From contig NZ_RRCO01000002.1 of assembly GCF_003862475.1 (NCBI RefSeq), positions 248,001-312,000 of the forward strand: a stretch of 64,000 bases of DNA, given 5' to 3'. The DNA is from Lachnoanaerobaculum gingivalis (GTDB lineage: Bacteria > Bacillota > Clostridia > Lachnospirales > Lachnospiraceae). Numbering within the stretch: the stretch's first letter is position 1; each line of letters begins with the position of its first letter. The notes beneath the pieces are model-generated. The model saw only the letters and a list, made by a program, of their open reading frames with translations, searched no databases and was not told where the DNA came from. Both the position numbers and the translations under genes were made by a program. Below, one piece after another: positions 35,076 through 43,357 of the stretch.

Positions 35076-35732
35076 ATGTTAGAAATAAAACCTGAAGATA
35101 TAGAAAAGAAAAGTTTTGAGATCCTAACTTCAAAAATGGATGAAAACAGATTAAAATTCTATACAGAAGACGAACTTTTGGTTGTAAAAAGAACAATACA
35201 TACCACAGCGGATTTTGATTATCAATATAATGTTATTTTTCAAAATAATGCATTGCAGACATTAAAGGATTGTATACAATCTGATGCAATGATATTTACA
35301 GATACGAATATGGCACTTAGCGGTATAAATAAGCGTATATTGACCGGAAAATTCGGTATTGAGCCATTATGCCTTATAGCTGATGAAAAAACCATTGAGT
35401 TTGCAAAGAAAAATGAAACAACAAGAGCAAATGCGGCAATAGATCTGGCATATCAGATGCATAAAGAAAAGGAAGCTTTAACAGGAAAAAAAATTCCTAT
35501 AGTGTTTGCTGTAGGAAATGCACCGACAGCCCTTATAAGAATCAATGAACTGTTAGATAAATATAAGCCTGATTTTATAATTGCAGCGCCTGTAGGCTTT
35601 GTAAATGTAATAGAAGCCAAGGAACTTGTAAAACAAAGTAATATACCTGCAATAATATGTGACGGTAATAAGGGCGGAAGCAATGTATGTGCAGCTATAA
35701 TAAATGCAGTTTTATTGCAATTGGCAAAATAG
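35076..35732 (+). CDS. cbiC: Cobalt-precorrin-8 methylmutase
   Basis: CbiC moves the methyl group from C11 to C12 to give cobyrinic acid. The 218-residue protein has the catalytic His in VVKRTIHTTADFDYQ (near 39-53) and AVGNAPTALIRINELL around 150. The start is the ATG at 35076, with AAGGAG five bases ahead; the GTG at 35061 is part of the untranslated leader. It is the last gene of the cobalamin run and is followed by a hairpin terminator. Confidence 0.94.
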   Translation: MLEIKPEDIEKKSFEILTSKMDENRLKFYTEDELLVVKRTIHTTADFDYQYNVIFQNNALQTLKDCIQSDAMIFTDTNMALSGINKRILTGKFGIEPLCLIADEKTIEFAKKNETTRANAAIDLAYQMHKEKEALTGKKIPIVFAVGNAPTALIRINELLDKYKPDFIIAAPVGFVNVIEAKELVKQSNIPAIICDGNKGGSNVCAAIINAVLLQLAK

Positions 35733-35790
35733 TATGTAATAGCATATATTTGATGATAATAGAGAGTTATAGGCTCTAAATCATTAAAGT

Positions 35791-35830
35791 AATATAGAGA
35801 GTTACAGGTATTTAACTCTCTATATTTTAT
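35791..35830 (+). terminator. Hairpin terminator after the cobalamin genes
   Basis: AATATAGAGAGTTA (35791-35804) pairs perfectly with TAACTCTCTATATT (35813-35826) around an eight-base loop, then TTATT. The weak T-run and the approaching minus-strand gene suggest a two-way barrier. A second inverted repeat, AACTATTCG and its complement (35837-35845 and 35862-35870), follows. Confidence 0.7.
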
Positions 35831-35872
35831 TGTATTAACTATTCGTTAAACTTGAGTTTTGCGAATAGTTAT

Positions 35873-36223
35873 TTATATGTACTTACCTACTATATAATTG
35901 TTATAGTATATAATGCAATTTACAGTTTTAGATACAAACAATATAAGTAAAACTATATACAATAAATAAAATACTTTATATATTCCCAATTTATATTGTC
36001 TTAAAAAATATATTAAAGAAAATACAAATATCTCACTTATAACAATACAAATTAAATAAAAAGTCTCAATGTATTCTCCATCGTTCATTATATTATATTG
36101 ATCACGCATATATCCGGACCAATAAAATACTATACAAGTTATAATAAACATTAACAAATTAAGTATGGCAACAATAAATATACTATACTTTTTTAAGATT
36201 TCTTTCACCTGACAAACTATCAT
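35873..36223 (-). CDS. Small integral membrane protein, unknown
   Basis: Unrecognised 116-residue protein with three hydrophobic segments (about 12-35, 52-70 and 77-100), a short charged N terminus and a hydrophilic loop (GYMRDQYNIMNDGEY). The AAGGAGGA site five bases before the ATG is close to ideal, which supports translation. It is isolated: convergent with cbiC on one side, and separated by a hairpin from the DUF4250 gene on the other. I can suggest no function. Confidence 0.7.
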   Translation of the reverse strand: MIVCQVKEILKKYSIFIVAILNLLMFIITCIVFYWSGYMRDQYNIMNDGEYIETFYLICIVISEIFVFSLIYFLRQYKLGIYKVFYLLYIVLLILFVSKTVNCIIYYNNYIVGKYI

Positions 36224-36240
36224 TCTTATCCTCCTTCAAA

Positions 36241-36288
36241 TAAAAATAGTATTTAAACAATTAGCAATTACTAACTATTTAAATACTA
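36241..36288 (-). terminator. AT-rich terminator after the rex-yebC-DUF4250 gene run
   Basis: On the minus strand TAGTATTTAAA and TTTAAATACTA (36278-36288 and 36247-36257) form an 11-bp stem followed by TTTTTATTT. It lies 46 bases past the DUF4250 stop, so it probably ends that transcript. All the pairs but two are A-T, so efficiency is uncertain. Confidence 0.6.
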
Positions 36289-36333
36289 CTTTATAATTAT
36301 AATATAAGCAATATAAAATATTAACAAATAGAA

Positions 36334-36510
36334 TTATATAAATTGATTTCTTTCTTCATTGTAATGATAATCAATCATTGAAAGCTTTTCTGTAATATAC
36401 TCTTTATCCAAATTATACTCTTTACAAAAATCATCCAATGATGAATTATAATCTCTAAGCTTTGTATTTATAAGTGATAATAACATCACCGGATCCTTTG
36501 GTAATGTCAT
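36334..36510 (-). CDS. DUF4250 domain protein
   Basis: Small 58-residue protein matching the DUF4250 family of Firmicutes, function unknown: it begins MTLPKDPVMLLSLINTKLRD and ends DYHYNEERNQFI, both hallmarks. I start at the ATG at 36510 because this gives the family's usual length; an ATG at 36519, inside the end of yebC, is also possible. It directly follows yebC and is translated together with it. Confidence 0.82.
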   Translation of the reverse strand: MTLPKDPVMLLSLINTKLRDYNSSLDDFCKEYNLDKEYITEKLSMIDYHYNEERNQFI

Positions 36511-36511
36511 A

Positions 36512-37240
36512 TTACTCATCCCAGCTATGATATACATTTTGTACATCATCTTCTGCATCCAGAAGATCCAAGATACGGTTCATCTTCTTAATATCTTCTT
36601 CATCTGAAAGTGTAACCCAGTTTTGAGGAATCATGGTAACTTCGGCATCAGCCATTGGTATACCAAGCTTTTCAAGTCCTTCTCTGACTGCTGAGAAATT
36701 CTCAGGGTCTGTAAGGATTTCGTAGCTGTCTTCCTCGTCATTGAAATCCTCCGCACCAAGGTCAAGTGCGGCCATCATAAGCTCATCCGCATCCATATCA
36801 CATTCTTCCTTATCTATAAGGATCTGTCCTCTTTTATCGAACATAAATGATACACAGCCCGGTGTTCCGATATTTCCGCCACCCTTTGTAAAAGCGGCTC
36901 TTACATTGGCTGCAGTTCTGTTTTTATTATCTGTCAATGTCTCAACAATAATTGCAACACCGTTAGGACCATATCCCTCATAAGTGTTTTGCTCATAGTT
37001 TACAGAGTTTACATCACCGGCAGCTTTTTTAATACCTCTTTCAATTGTATCATTTGGTACATTGTTTGCCTTTGCCTTTGCAATAACATCTCTAAGTCTT
37101 GAGTTATTGTTTGGATCCGGTCCACCCTCTTTTACCGCTACTGCTATCTCTCTTCCGATTACAGTAAAGATTTTACCCTTCGCCGCATCGTTTTTCTCTT
37201 TTTTATGTTTAATATTTGCAAATTTTGAATGTCCTGACAT
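36512..37240 (-). CDS. yebC: YebC/PmpR-family protein (TACO1 family)
   Basis: Conserved 242-residue cytoplasmic protein starting [22 protein letters not shown], the YebC signature, followed by [24 protein letters not shown]. Members have been described as DNA-binding regulators and, more recently, as factors that help ribosomes through difficult peptides such as proline runs; which applies here is unknown. AAGGAGA precedes the ATG. It is 46 bases after the MATE gene, with no terminator between. Confidence 0.94.
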   Translation of the reverse strand: MSGHSKFANIKHKKEKNDAAKGKIFTVIGREIAVAVKEGGPDPNNNSRLRDVIAKAKANNVPNDTIERGIKKAAGDVNSVNYEQNTYEGYGPNGVAIIVETLTDNKNRTAANVRAAFTKGGGNIGTPGCVSFMFDKRGQILIDKEECDMDADELMMAALDLGAEDFNDEEDSYEILTDPENFSAVREGLEKLGIPMADAEVTMIPQNWVTLSDEEDIKKMNRILDLLDAEDDVQNVYHSWDE

Positions 37241-37286
37241 AATATCTCCTTTATTTACTAATCCAAAAAACTATTTTATACTGAAA

Positions 37287-38687
37287 TTAATTTGCTGTCA
37301 ATTCTATGGCAAGGTTTTTAAGCCATTTCCCCTGTTTGTATCTGATGTATCCTACCAATGTTTTATAAACTTCAGATGAAAGTACCATTGCATAAACTGT
37401 ATAAATTGGAAATTTAAAATATAATCCTCCAACAAATGCCATGGGTACACCTATAAGCCAAACTGCAGATAAATCTAAGAAAAGACATGCCAATGTATCT
37501 CCTCCGCTTCTAAGTATTCCTACAATATTTACAGTAGCAATCGCCTTAAACGGAAAGAAAAAAGCAAACACCATAAGGCATAACTTTACATTTGCTATTA
37601 CATTATCGGATACCTTATAGAGTGATACAAAAGGTATCCTGAGTATCATAATAAGTATTGATGCAAAAACTCCTACTAAAAAAGTTAAAACATAAGAATA
37701 TGAGCCATATAGTTTAGCTTTTTTAAGATTATTAGCACCCATCTCATTTCCAAGTATAATTACTGTTGCTATGGCAATTCCCTGAAAAGATACTACGAGC
37801 AAATCCTGTAATGCAGTTGAAATGGTTATCGAAGCTATAGCGGCATCTCCCATTCTTCCATATGCTACAGAAAAAAGTGTTGTTCCTACTCCCCAGAAAA
37901 ATTCATTGATTATTACAGGTAATGCCGTTTTCCCAAACTGTGATATCAACTCTCTTGAAAACGGATTTAACTTTGCTATGGAACATATGATAGGTGATTT
38001 CTTTATTGATATAAGTATAATTGTCAATAAAAACTCAAATATTCTTGCCGCTACTGTAGCAACAGCTGCGCCTACAACTCCAAGTACAGGCATGCCGAAT
38101 TTACCGAATATCAAAATATAATTCAATATAATATTAACTATAATTGCAAAAATACTTGATATAACCGGTACCTTTACTTCTCCTACCGCGCGCATTATAG
38201 ATACATATATATCGGTTGCCGCAGTAAACGGATATGAAATACATACAACTCCCAGATAAGCGGCACCTATAGTAATCGCATTATCAGATTCTGTAAATAT
38301 CATCATCAATTTATCCGGCATAATAAATGCTACGGATGAAAAAATAATACTGCCGGTAATTGATAATAACAGTCCTATTCCAAGTACTTTTCTTATGTTT
38401 TTTATATCATTGTTCCCCCAGTATTGTGATGCCAATACTCCGGTACCACTTTCTATTCCGAATATCAACAATATAAAAACAAAGAAATATTTATTTGCCA
38501 ACCCTACACCTGCAATGGCAGTCTCCCCCAACTTTCCTATCATTACAGTGTCTACAAAATTTACTATCATTTTTAAAAATGTTTGGAACGATACCGGAAG
38601 TGCTATATATAATACTCTTCTGATGTATTCCCTGTCCTCAAACATCTTTAAAGGTAGAAACAATTTATTCTTCGTTAAGCTCTTCAT
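37287..38687 (-). CDS. MATE family efflux transporter
   Basis: Twelve-helix multidrug and toxin extrusion protein, 466 residues. The family pattern is seen at the start (RRVLYIALPVSFQTFLKM, then VNFVDTVMIGKLGETAIAGVGLANK) and near 255 (FFWGVGTTLFSVAYGRMG), the sixth- and seventh-helix region. It probably exports cationic compounds using a sodium or proton gradient; the substrate is unknown. The start overlaps the CNNM gene by 23 bases; an internal ATG 14 codons downstream is a possible start, as no clear ribosome binding site decides it. Confidence 0.9.
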   Translation of the reverse strand: MKSLTKNKLFLPLKMFEDREYIRRVLYIALPVSFQTFLKMIVNFVDTVMIGKLGETAIAGVGLANKYFFVFILLIFGIESGTGVLASQYWGNNDIKNIRKVLGIGLLLSITGSIIFSSVAFIMPDKLMMIFTESDNAITIGAAYLGVVCISYPFTAATDIYVSIMRAVGEVKVPVISSIFAIIVNIILNYILIFGKFGMPVLGVVGAAVATVAARIFEFLLTIILISIKKSPIICSIAKLNPFSRELISQFGKTALPVIINEFFWGVGTTLFSVAYGRMGDAAIASITISTALQDLLVVSFQGIAIATVIILGNEMGANNLKKAKLYGSYSYVLTFLVGVFASILIMILRIPFVSLYKVSDNVIANVKLCLMVFAFFFPFKAIATVNIVGILRSGGDTLACLFLDLSAVWLIGVPMAFVGGLYFKFPIYTVYAMVLSSEVYKTLVGYIRYKQGKWLKNLAIELTAN

Positions 38688-39999
38688 CCTCTTGTGATTT
38701 TGTTACTTTAATGGTATTGATCATTCTGTTTAATACATGTAATGCCTTAAACTCGTGGCCATACATTATAATATCGAATTTCTCATTATCCTCCGGTATC
38801 CTGTCCAGTCTGGATATCATAAGACCATTTATAGTATCAAAATTCTCCAACTCCTCTTCATCAAATTTTATATTCAAAATATCTTCTATATCAGACAGCG
38901 GAGTCATTCCCTTCATTATAAATGAACCGTCAGAAAGCTCTTTTATAAGCTCCTCATCTTCATCGTATTCATCCATTATATTTCCTACAATCTCTTCAAG
39001 TATATCTTCCATAGTAACTATACCTGAGGTCTGTCCATATTCATCCACTACAATTACCATATGATTTTTCTGAGATTGCATATCCTTGAACAAAGTAACA
39101 AGATTTTTATTTTCCGGAACAAATGTAATCGGTCTCAAAATATTAGGTATATCCTTAATTGAAGTATTTTGATAATCTGACGTATTCTCACATATAAGCG
39201 CATCCTTCATATTTAAAATACCCATTATGCTGTCTATATTATCATCATATACCGGATACCTGGAATTGATACCTGAAGTAAGCATAAAATCAATTACAGT
39301 CTGTAAGCTGTCTTCACCGTTTATGAATACAACATTTTTTCTGTGAGTCATAACATCTCTTGCCTGCTTGTCATTAAGCTCAAAGATATTTGTAATCATT
39401 TCAGCTTCAGAACCTTCAAAGATACCCTGCTCATGTCCTTCATTTACCATACTCACAATATCTTCTTCACTTACAGTTTCCGGCTGTGCCTTTATGTCAA
39501 GTCCTAACACTTTCAAAATAACATATGAAATACTGTCAACAATATAAATAACCGGCGAAAAAAGTAAAATCAAAACACTTGAAATGTTCATAAATGTATA
39601 AACGCTTTTTTTAGGTGCTTTTCTTGCAAGTTTGTTCGGTATTGATATACCGAACACAACAAAGAATATACAAAACAATAATAACACAATAAATGTAGAA
39701 AAAACTGTTGATACCGACAAAGGTAAAATATTTGACAATATTGATTTTATACCGGATGAAAACGATCTGACAAAAATCCATCCGAAAAATATTCCGGAAA
39801 GAACATTTATTATATACATACAGTAAAGTACTTTACCGATATTTTCTATATGAAACTTCAGTCTTTCCCCGTTTTTATCCTCATCAATATCCGAACTGTT
39901 CAGCTCATTTATAGCTGAATTAAACGAATGAATTGAAAAATTAATAAATAATACAATTACACAAATTATAATTAATAATGCCGAATGAGCATCGTCCAT
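38665..39999 (-). CDS. CNNM/CorC-type membrane protein (HlyC/CorC family)
   Basis: Hemolysin-C/CorC family protein of 444 residues, related to magnesium exporters such as MpfA and to CNNM. It has a DUF21/CNNM membrane part with four hydrophobic segments (residues 8-165), two CBS domains (from about 205 to 330: ELNDKQARDVMTHR, SRYPVYDDNIDSIMGILNMK, MVIVVDEYGQTSGIVTMEDI) and a C-terminal CorC/HlyC domain from about 360. Magnesium or other divalent-ion export is the likely role. TAGGAG precedes the ATG. Confidence 0.9.
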   Translation of the reverse strand: MDDAHSALLIIICVIVLFINFSIHSFNSAINELNSSDIDEDKNGERLKFHIENIGKVLYCMYIINVLSGIFFGWIFVRSFSSGIKSILSNILPLSVSTVFSTFIVLLLFCIFFVVFGISIPNKLARKAPKKSVYTFMNISSVLILLFSPVIYIVDSISYVILKVLGLDIKAQPETVSEEDIVSMVNEGHEQGIFEGSEAEMITNIFELNDKQARDVMTHRKNVVFINGEDSLQTVIDFMLTSGINSRYPVYDDNIDSIMGILNMKDALICENTSDYQNTSIKDIPNILRPITFVPENKNLVTLFKDMQSQKNHMVIVVDEYGQTSGIVTMEDILEEIVGNIMDEYDEDEELIKELSDGSFIMKGMTPLSDIEDILNIKFDEEELENFDTINGLMISRLDRIPEDNEKFDIIMYGHEFKALHVLNRMINTIKVTKSQEDEELNEE

Positions 40000-40039
40000 G
40001 AAAAACTCCTACTTATCTTATATATAAAACTTTTAAAGA

Positions 40040-41218
40040 CTATATCATGGTGTATAAATCTCTTATATAGTCCTTTTTACCAACATATTCACCATTCGAA
40101 TAGTAAAGTCTCGGTACTCTTTTATTAATACCGCAGATAAATTCATAGGAAAAAGTGTTTGAATCTTTTGTGAGCTCGTCTACAGTTATACTGTTTCCCG
40201 CACTTTTTCCTAAAATAACTACCATATCTCCTATATTAACATTTGGAACATCGCTGACATCTACTATTGTCTGATCCATGCATATTCTGCCGATAAGATT
40301 ACATTTTACACCATTAATCAATACATATCCTTTATTACTCAAATCTCTGGGATAGCCGTCTGCATATCCGAAGGAAATTGTAGCAATGTCCATATCTTTT
40401 TCAGCTTTAAAAGTGGCGCCGTAACTTACAGATTCACCTGCTTTTATTCTTTTAATATATGTGATTGTGGAATAAATACTTAATGCAGGTTTGTAATTGA
40501 AGTTCGTTAAATTCACTTCATTTGAAGGTGCAACACCATACATTGTAATTCCCAAGCGCACCATATCAAAGTCTGTACCGATACCGTTTACTATAGCTGC
40601 TGAATTTGAAGCATGTACTATAGCAGGTTTAATACCCATACTCTTTAGTAAATCCAAAAATTGTCTGAATAAACTCTCCTGTTCTTTTGCAGACGTAAGA
40701 TCACTTTCATCAGCACTGTGAAAATGTGTGAAAATGCCTTCAATATCGATATTTTCCATTTCACTTATTTCTTTTATAATGTCTGCACTCTCTTTTGTAG
40801 GCTTAAAACCGATTCTGTTCATACCTGTATCTATTGCGATATGAATAGAAATCTTTTTCCCAAGTTCTCCGGCTTCATCATTTATTTTTTTTGCCTGATC
40901 CAGAGTAAAAACCGATTCCCTTATATCAAATACTATTGATTCTTTGTAGCTGTTTCTTGGAATGCATGCCAGTATCAAAATAGGATTTGTAATACCATGG
41001 TATCTAAGATTAACACCTTCTTCAAGTGTAGCCACACAGAAAAAGTCCACAATATCTTTTATATATAATGATACCGGAACACTTCCATGTCCATAACCGT
41101 CAGCCTTTACAATTGCCGCCAGTTTCATATTTTCTTTTAAAGCTTTTTTTGTAACTGTTAAATTATGCTTTATTGCGTCCAGATCAACTTTCGCATAAGC
41201 ACGTCTATATGAGTCCAT
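40040..41218 (-). CDS. alr: Alanine racemase
   Basis: PLP enzyme making D-alanine for peptidoglycan. The 392-residue protein has the cofactor Lys in AIVKADGYGHG near residue 38, GIFTHFHSADES near 163, and the C-terminal catalytic Tyr in AGESVSYGATF near 267, with GRICMDQTIVDV near 312. GAAGGAAGAG precedes the ATG. It overlaps nnrD by 14 bases. Confidence 0.96.
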   Translation of the reverse strand: MDSYRRAYAKVDLDAIKHNLTVTKKALKENMKLAAIVKADGYGHGSVPVSLYIKDIVDFFCVATLEEGVNLRYHGITNPILILACIPRNSYKESIVFDIRESVFTLDQAKKINDEAGELGKKISIHIAIDTGMNRIGFKPTKESADIIKEISEMENIDIEGIFTHFHSADESDLTSAKEQESLFRQFLDLLKSMGIKPAIVHASNSAAIVNGIGTDFDMVRLGITMYGVAPSNEVNLTNFNYKPALSIYSTITYIKRIKAGESVSYGATFKAEKDMDIATISFGYADGYPRDLSNKGYVLINGVKCNLIGRICMDQTIVDVSDVPNVNIGDMVVILGKSAGNSITVDELTKDSNTFSYEFICGINKRVPRLYYSNGEYVGKKDYIRDLYTMI

Positions 41219-42083
41219 TTCTCTTCCTTCTATTCAGCACTTCACCTATATTATCTATAATTTCTCTTGCCAAAATACTGTGCTCTCCATATTTTTTACC
41301 GGCAACACTGCCGGCCATACCGTGTATGAAAACTCCAAGTGCCACAGCCATATCATCGTCTATACCCAGACAAAACATGCCTGCAATTATACCGCATAGA
41401 ACATCTCCGCTTCCGGCCTTTGCCATGGCGGCACTTCCGGATTCATTTATAAATGTATCCTCCTTTGCGGCGATAACACTTTGATGAGATTTCAAAACTA
41501 CTGTAATACCGTATTTATTTGCATATTCCTCTGCATACTTTACCGGATCCGATAATATATCATCTATAGATACATCTATCAGTCTGGACATCTCTCCTAT
41601 ATGAGGTGTTATGATGATATTGTCAGTATAATACTTTGTAAGTGTAGTATCAGCGGCAATAATATTCAAAGCATCAGCATCTATTATCATCGGTACATAA
41701 CATTCTGCCAAAACATATTCTACAATAATTTTAGCATAATAATCAGTAGAAAGTCCCGGTCCAAGTACCACTACGCTTGACCAGTCAAGACATGACTTAA
41801 TCTTATTTATAAAGCATTCCTTATTCTCATATGCTTCTCTCTCATCATAAGTTGTTATTATTGCTTCAGGTAAAAGTGTTTGCAAAATCGTACGATTTTT
41901 ACTTACTGTAAGTATTCTAACCAAACCTGCTCCTGAACGATATGCCGCCATTGCACTCAAAAATGCGGCACCGCTCATTCCGTTACTTCCGGCAATAACC
42001 AGAACATGTCCATAGCTGCCTTTATTTGCATTCTTAATTCTTTCAGGTATGTATTTTAATGCAGTTTCATCAAGAATTCTCAT
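41205..42083 (-). CDS. nnrD: ADP-dependent NAD(P)H-hydrate dehydratase
   Basis: Ribokinase-fold enzyme that repairs hydrated NADH and NADPH, using ADP. Signature motifs: KGSYGHVLVIAGSNGMSGAA near 22, ADALNII near 142, TPHIGEMSRL near 159 and KAGSGDVLCGIIAGM near 226 with the catalytic Asp. At 292 residues it contains only the dehydratase part, without the NnrE epimerase domain that is fused in many bacteria. The neighbours acpS and alr match a common order in Firmicutes. Confidence 0.93.
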   Translation of the reverse strand: MRILDETALKYIPERIKNANKGSYGHVLVIAGSNGMSGAAFLSAMAAYRSGAGLVRILTVSKNRTILQTLLPEAIITTYDEREAYENKECFINKIKSCLDWSSVVVLGPGLSTDYYAKIIVEYVLAECYVPMIIDADALNIIAADTTLTKYYTDNIIITPHIGEMSRLIDVSIDDILSDPVKYAEEYANKYGITVVLKSHQSVIAAKEDTFINESGSAAMAKAGSGDVLCGIIAGMFCLGIDDDMAVALGVFIHGMAGSVAGKKYGEHSILAREIIDNIGEVLNRRKRNGLI

Positions 42084-42100
42084 ATCCCCATCTCCACCTA

Positions 42101-42469
42101 TCAGTCTGTTTCTATTACTACCATTGCAATTGCCAATGAGTCGGTATTGCTTATGGACACATGGATTTTATTCTCATCAATTCCTTGTAAATGCCTGTTT
42201 AAATTATTACAAATTTTTATAAAAGGCTTTCCAAGTTCGTCTCTGAGTACAGCCAAGTCCTTAAGTTCAACACCTCTGAAACCTGTTCCCAATGCTTTTA
42301 CAAAGGCTTCCTTTGTAGCAAAATTTCCGGCAAGAAAGCTGTCTTTGTTTCTGCATCCGGCCATATCTATCTCACTATCATTGAAAGCCTTCTTTAAAAA
42401 AAAATCCTTTTTAATTGCATTTGATATTCTGTCTATTTCGACTATATCAGTGCCGATTCCTCTAATCAT
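42101..42469 (-). CDS. acpS: Holo-[acyl-carrier-protein] synthase
   Basis: AcpS transfers the 4'-phosphopantetheine arm of coenzyme A to apo-ACP. From the ATG at 42469 the protein is 122 residues: MIRGIGTDIVEIDRI at the start holds the Mg-binding Asp, and FATKEAFVKALGTGFRG near 57 is the second signature. The ATG at 42469 lies inside the last codons of rex with GAAGGA ahead; the longer frame from 42496 has an N terminus unlike the family. Confidence 0.94.
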   Translation of the reverse strand: MIRGIGTDIVEIDRISNAIKKDFFLKKAFNDSEIDMAGCRNKDSFLAGNFATKEAFVKALGTGFRGVELKDLAVLRDELGKPFIKICNNLNRHLQGIDENKIHVSISNTDSLAIAMVVIETD

Positions 42470-43118
42470 ACTTTCCTTCAAAAGGAACGGCATCAATATT
42501 ACTCACTCTATATGAAAGTCTCATAAGAGATTCTGAAAGATGCACATTCTCAACCACCACATCATCAGGTACAACCAAATCTGTGTGTGCAAAATTCCAA
42601 ATTGCCTTTATGCCAGACTTTATAAGTCTGTCCGCAACTTCCATTGCTCTGGTCTTTGGTATTGTAAGTGCAGCTATCTGTATATCATTTTCAGATACAA
42701 ACTTTTCGAGGTTATCAAGCGAATAAACTCTTGCACCTCTAATTGTTTTTCCGAAAAGATTAGGATCTACATCAAACATTCCTTTGATTAAAAAACCTCT
42801 TCTCTCAAAGTTAGCATAATTTGCAATAGCCTGTCCCAAGTGACCTGCACCTATTATTATAATATTATGCTGACGGTCTATTCCCAAGATTTTTGCAATC
42901 TCATTATACAGATATCTTACATTGTATCCGTATCCCTGCTGTCCGAAACCTCCAAAGTTGTTTAAATCCTGTCTGATTTGAGAAGCTGTAACCTTCATTC
43001 TCTCACTAAGTTCTTTTGAGGATATTCTCTCGACACCCTCTTCCGACAGCTCACCTAAGTATCTATAGTATCTTGGCAGTCTTGAAATGACCGCTCTGGA
43101 TATTTTTCTTTCTTCCAT
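42462..43118 (-). CDS. rex: Redox-sensing transcriptional repressor Rex
   Basis: Rex represses fermentation and redox genes and leaves DNA when NADH is high. Residues 1-80 form the winged helix (ISRAVISRLPRYYRYLGEL, then SSKELSERMKVTASQIRQDL and FGGFGQQGYGYNV). Residues 85 onward form the Rossmann domain with IIGAGHLGQAIANY near 91 and FDVDPNLFGKTIRGARV. The domain-swapping C-terminal helix is present in the 218 residues. A Rex-like operator overlaps its own promoter, implying autoregulation of the whole downstream operon. Confidence 0.95.
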   Translation of the reverse strand: MEERKISRAVISRLPRYYRYLGELSEEGVERISSKELSERMKVTASQIRQDLNNFGGFGQQGYGYNVRYLYNEIAKILGIDRQHNIIIIGAGHLGQAIANYANFERRGFLIKGMFDVDPNLFGKTIRGARVYSLDNLEKFVSENDIQIAALTIPKTRAMEVADRLIKSGIKAIWNFAHTDLVVPDDVVVENVHLSESLMRLSYRVSNIDAVPFEGKYD

Positions 43119-43168
43119 ATTTATTCCGTTCTAAATATTAATTTATAAATTATTCTCAGCAATTCTCT

Positions 43169-43186
43169 TTGTTAAGAATTCTACAA
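43169..43186 (-). promoter_or_regulatory. Candidate Rex operator
   Basis: The plus-strand sequence TTGTTAAGAATTCTACAA matches the Clostridial Rex consensus TTGTTAAnnnnTTAACAA at 12 of 14 defined positions. It begins two bases after the -10 box of the rex promoter on the minus strand, so bound Rex would cover the transcription start. Confidence 0.7.
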
Positions 43187-43188
43187 TT

Positions 43189-43217
43189 AGTATATTATCT
43201 ATTAATATAAATGTCAA
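43189..43217 (-). promoter_or_regulatory. Promoter of the rex operon
   Basis: On the minus strand: TTGACA (43217-43212), 17-base spacer and TATACT (43194-43189). It precedes rex by 71 bases and likely drives rex-acpS-nnrD-alr-CNNM-MATE-yebC-DUF4250. Confidence 0.8.
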
Positions 43218-43296
43218 TACAGATATATATGGTGAATTTTATATATTCTATTAAGTTTTTGAGTATATAAAGGCTTCATTTGTATCATGAATTGTC

Positions 43297-43326
43297 TTGC
43301 ATTTGAGCATGTATTTAAGCTATACT
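43297..43326 (+). promoter_or_regulatory. Promoter of the ABC-F gene
   Basis: TTGCAT, 18-base spacer and TATACT, 31 bases before the TTG start of the ABC-F gene. It points away from the rex promoter, about 80 bases from it. Confidence 0.5.
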
Positions 43327-43357
43327 TATGTGGATTATATGACTAAGGAGGCAAATT

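Noticed and set aside
35837-35870. Inverted repeat AACTATTCG as terminator of the 35873 membrane protein gene
   Set aside because: No T-run follows on the minus strand; it is mentioned only as a repeat next to the stronger hairpin.
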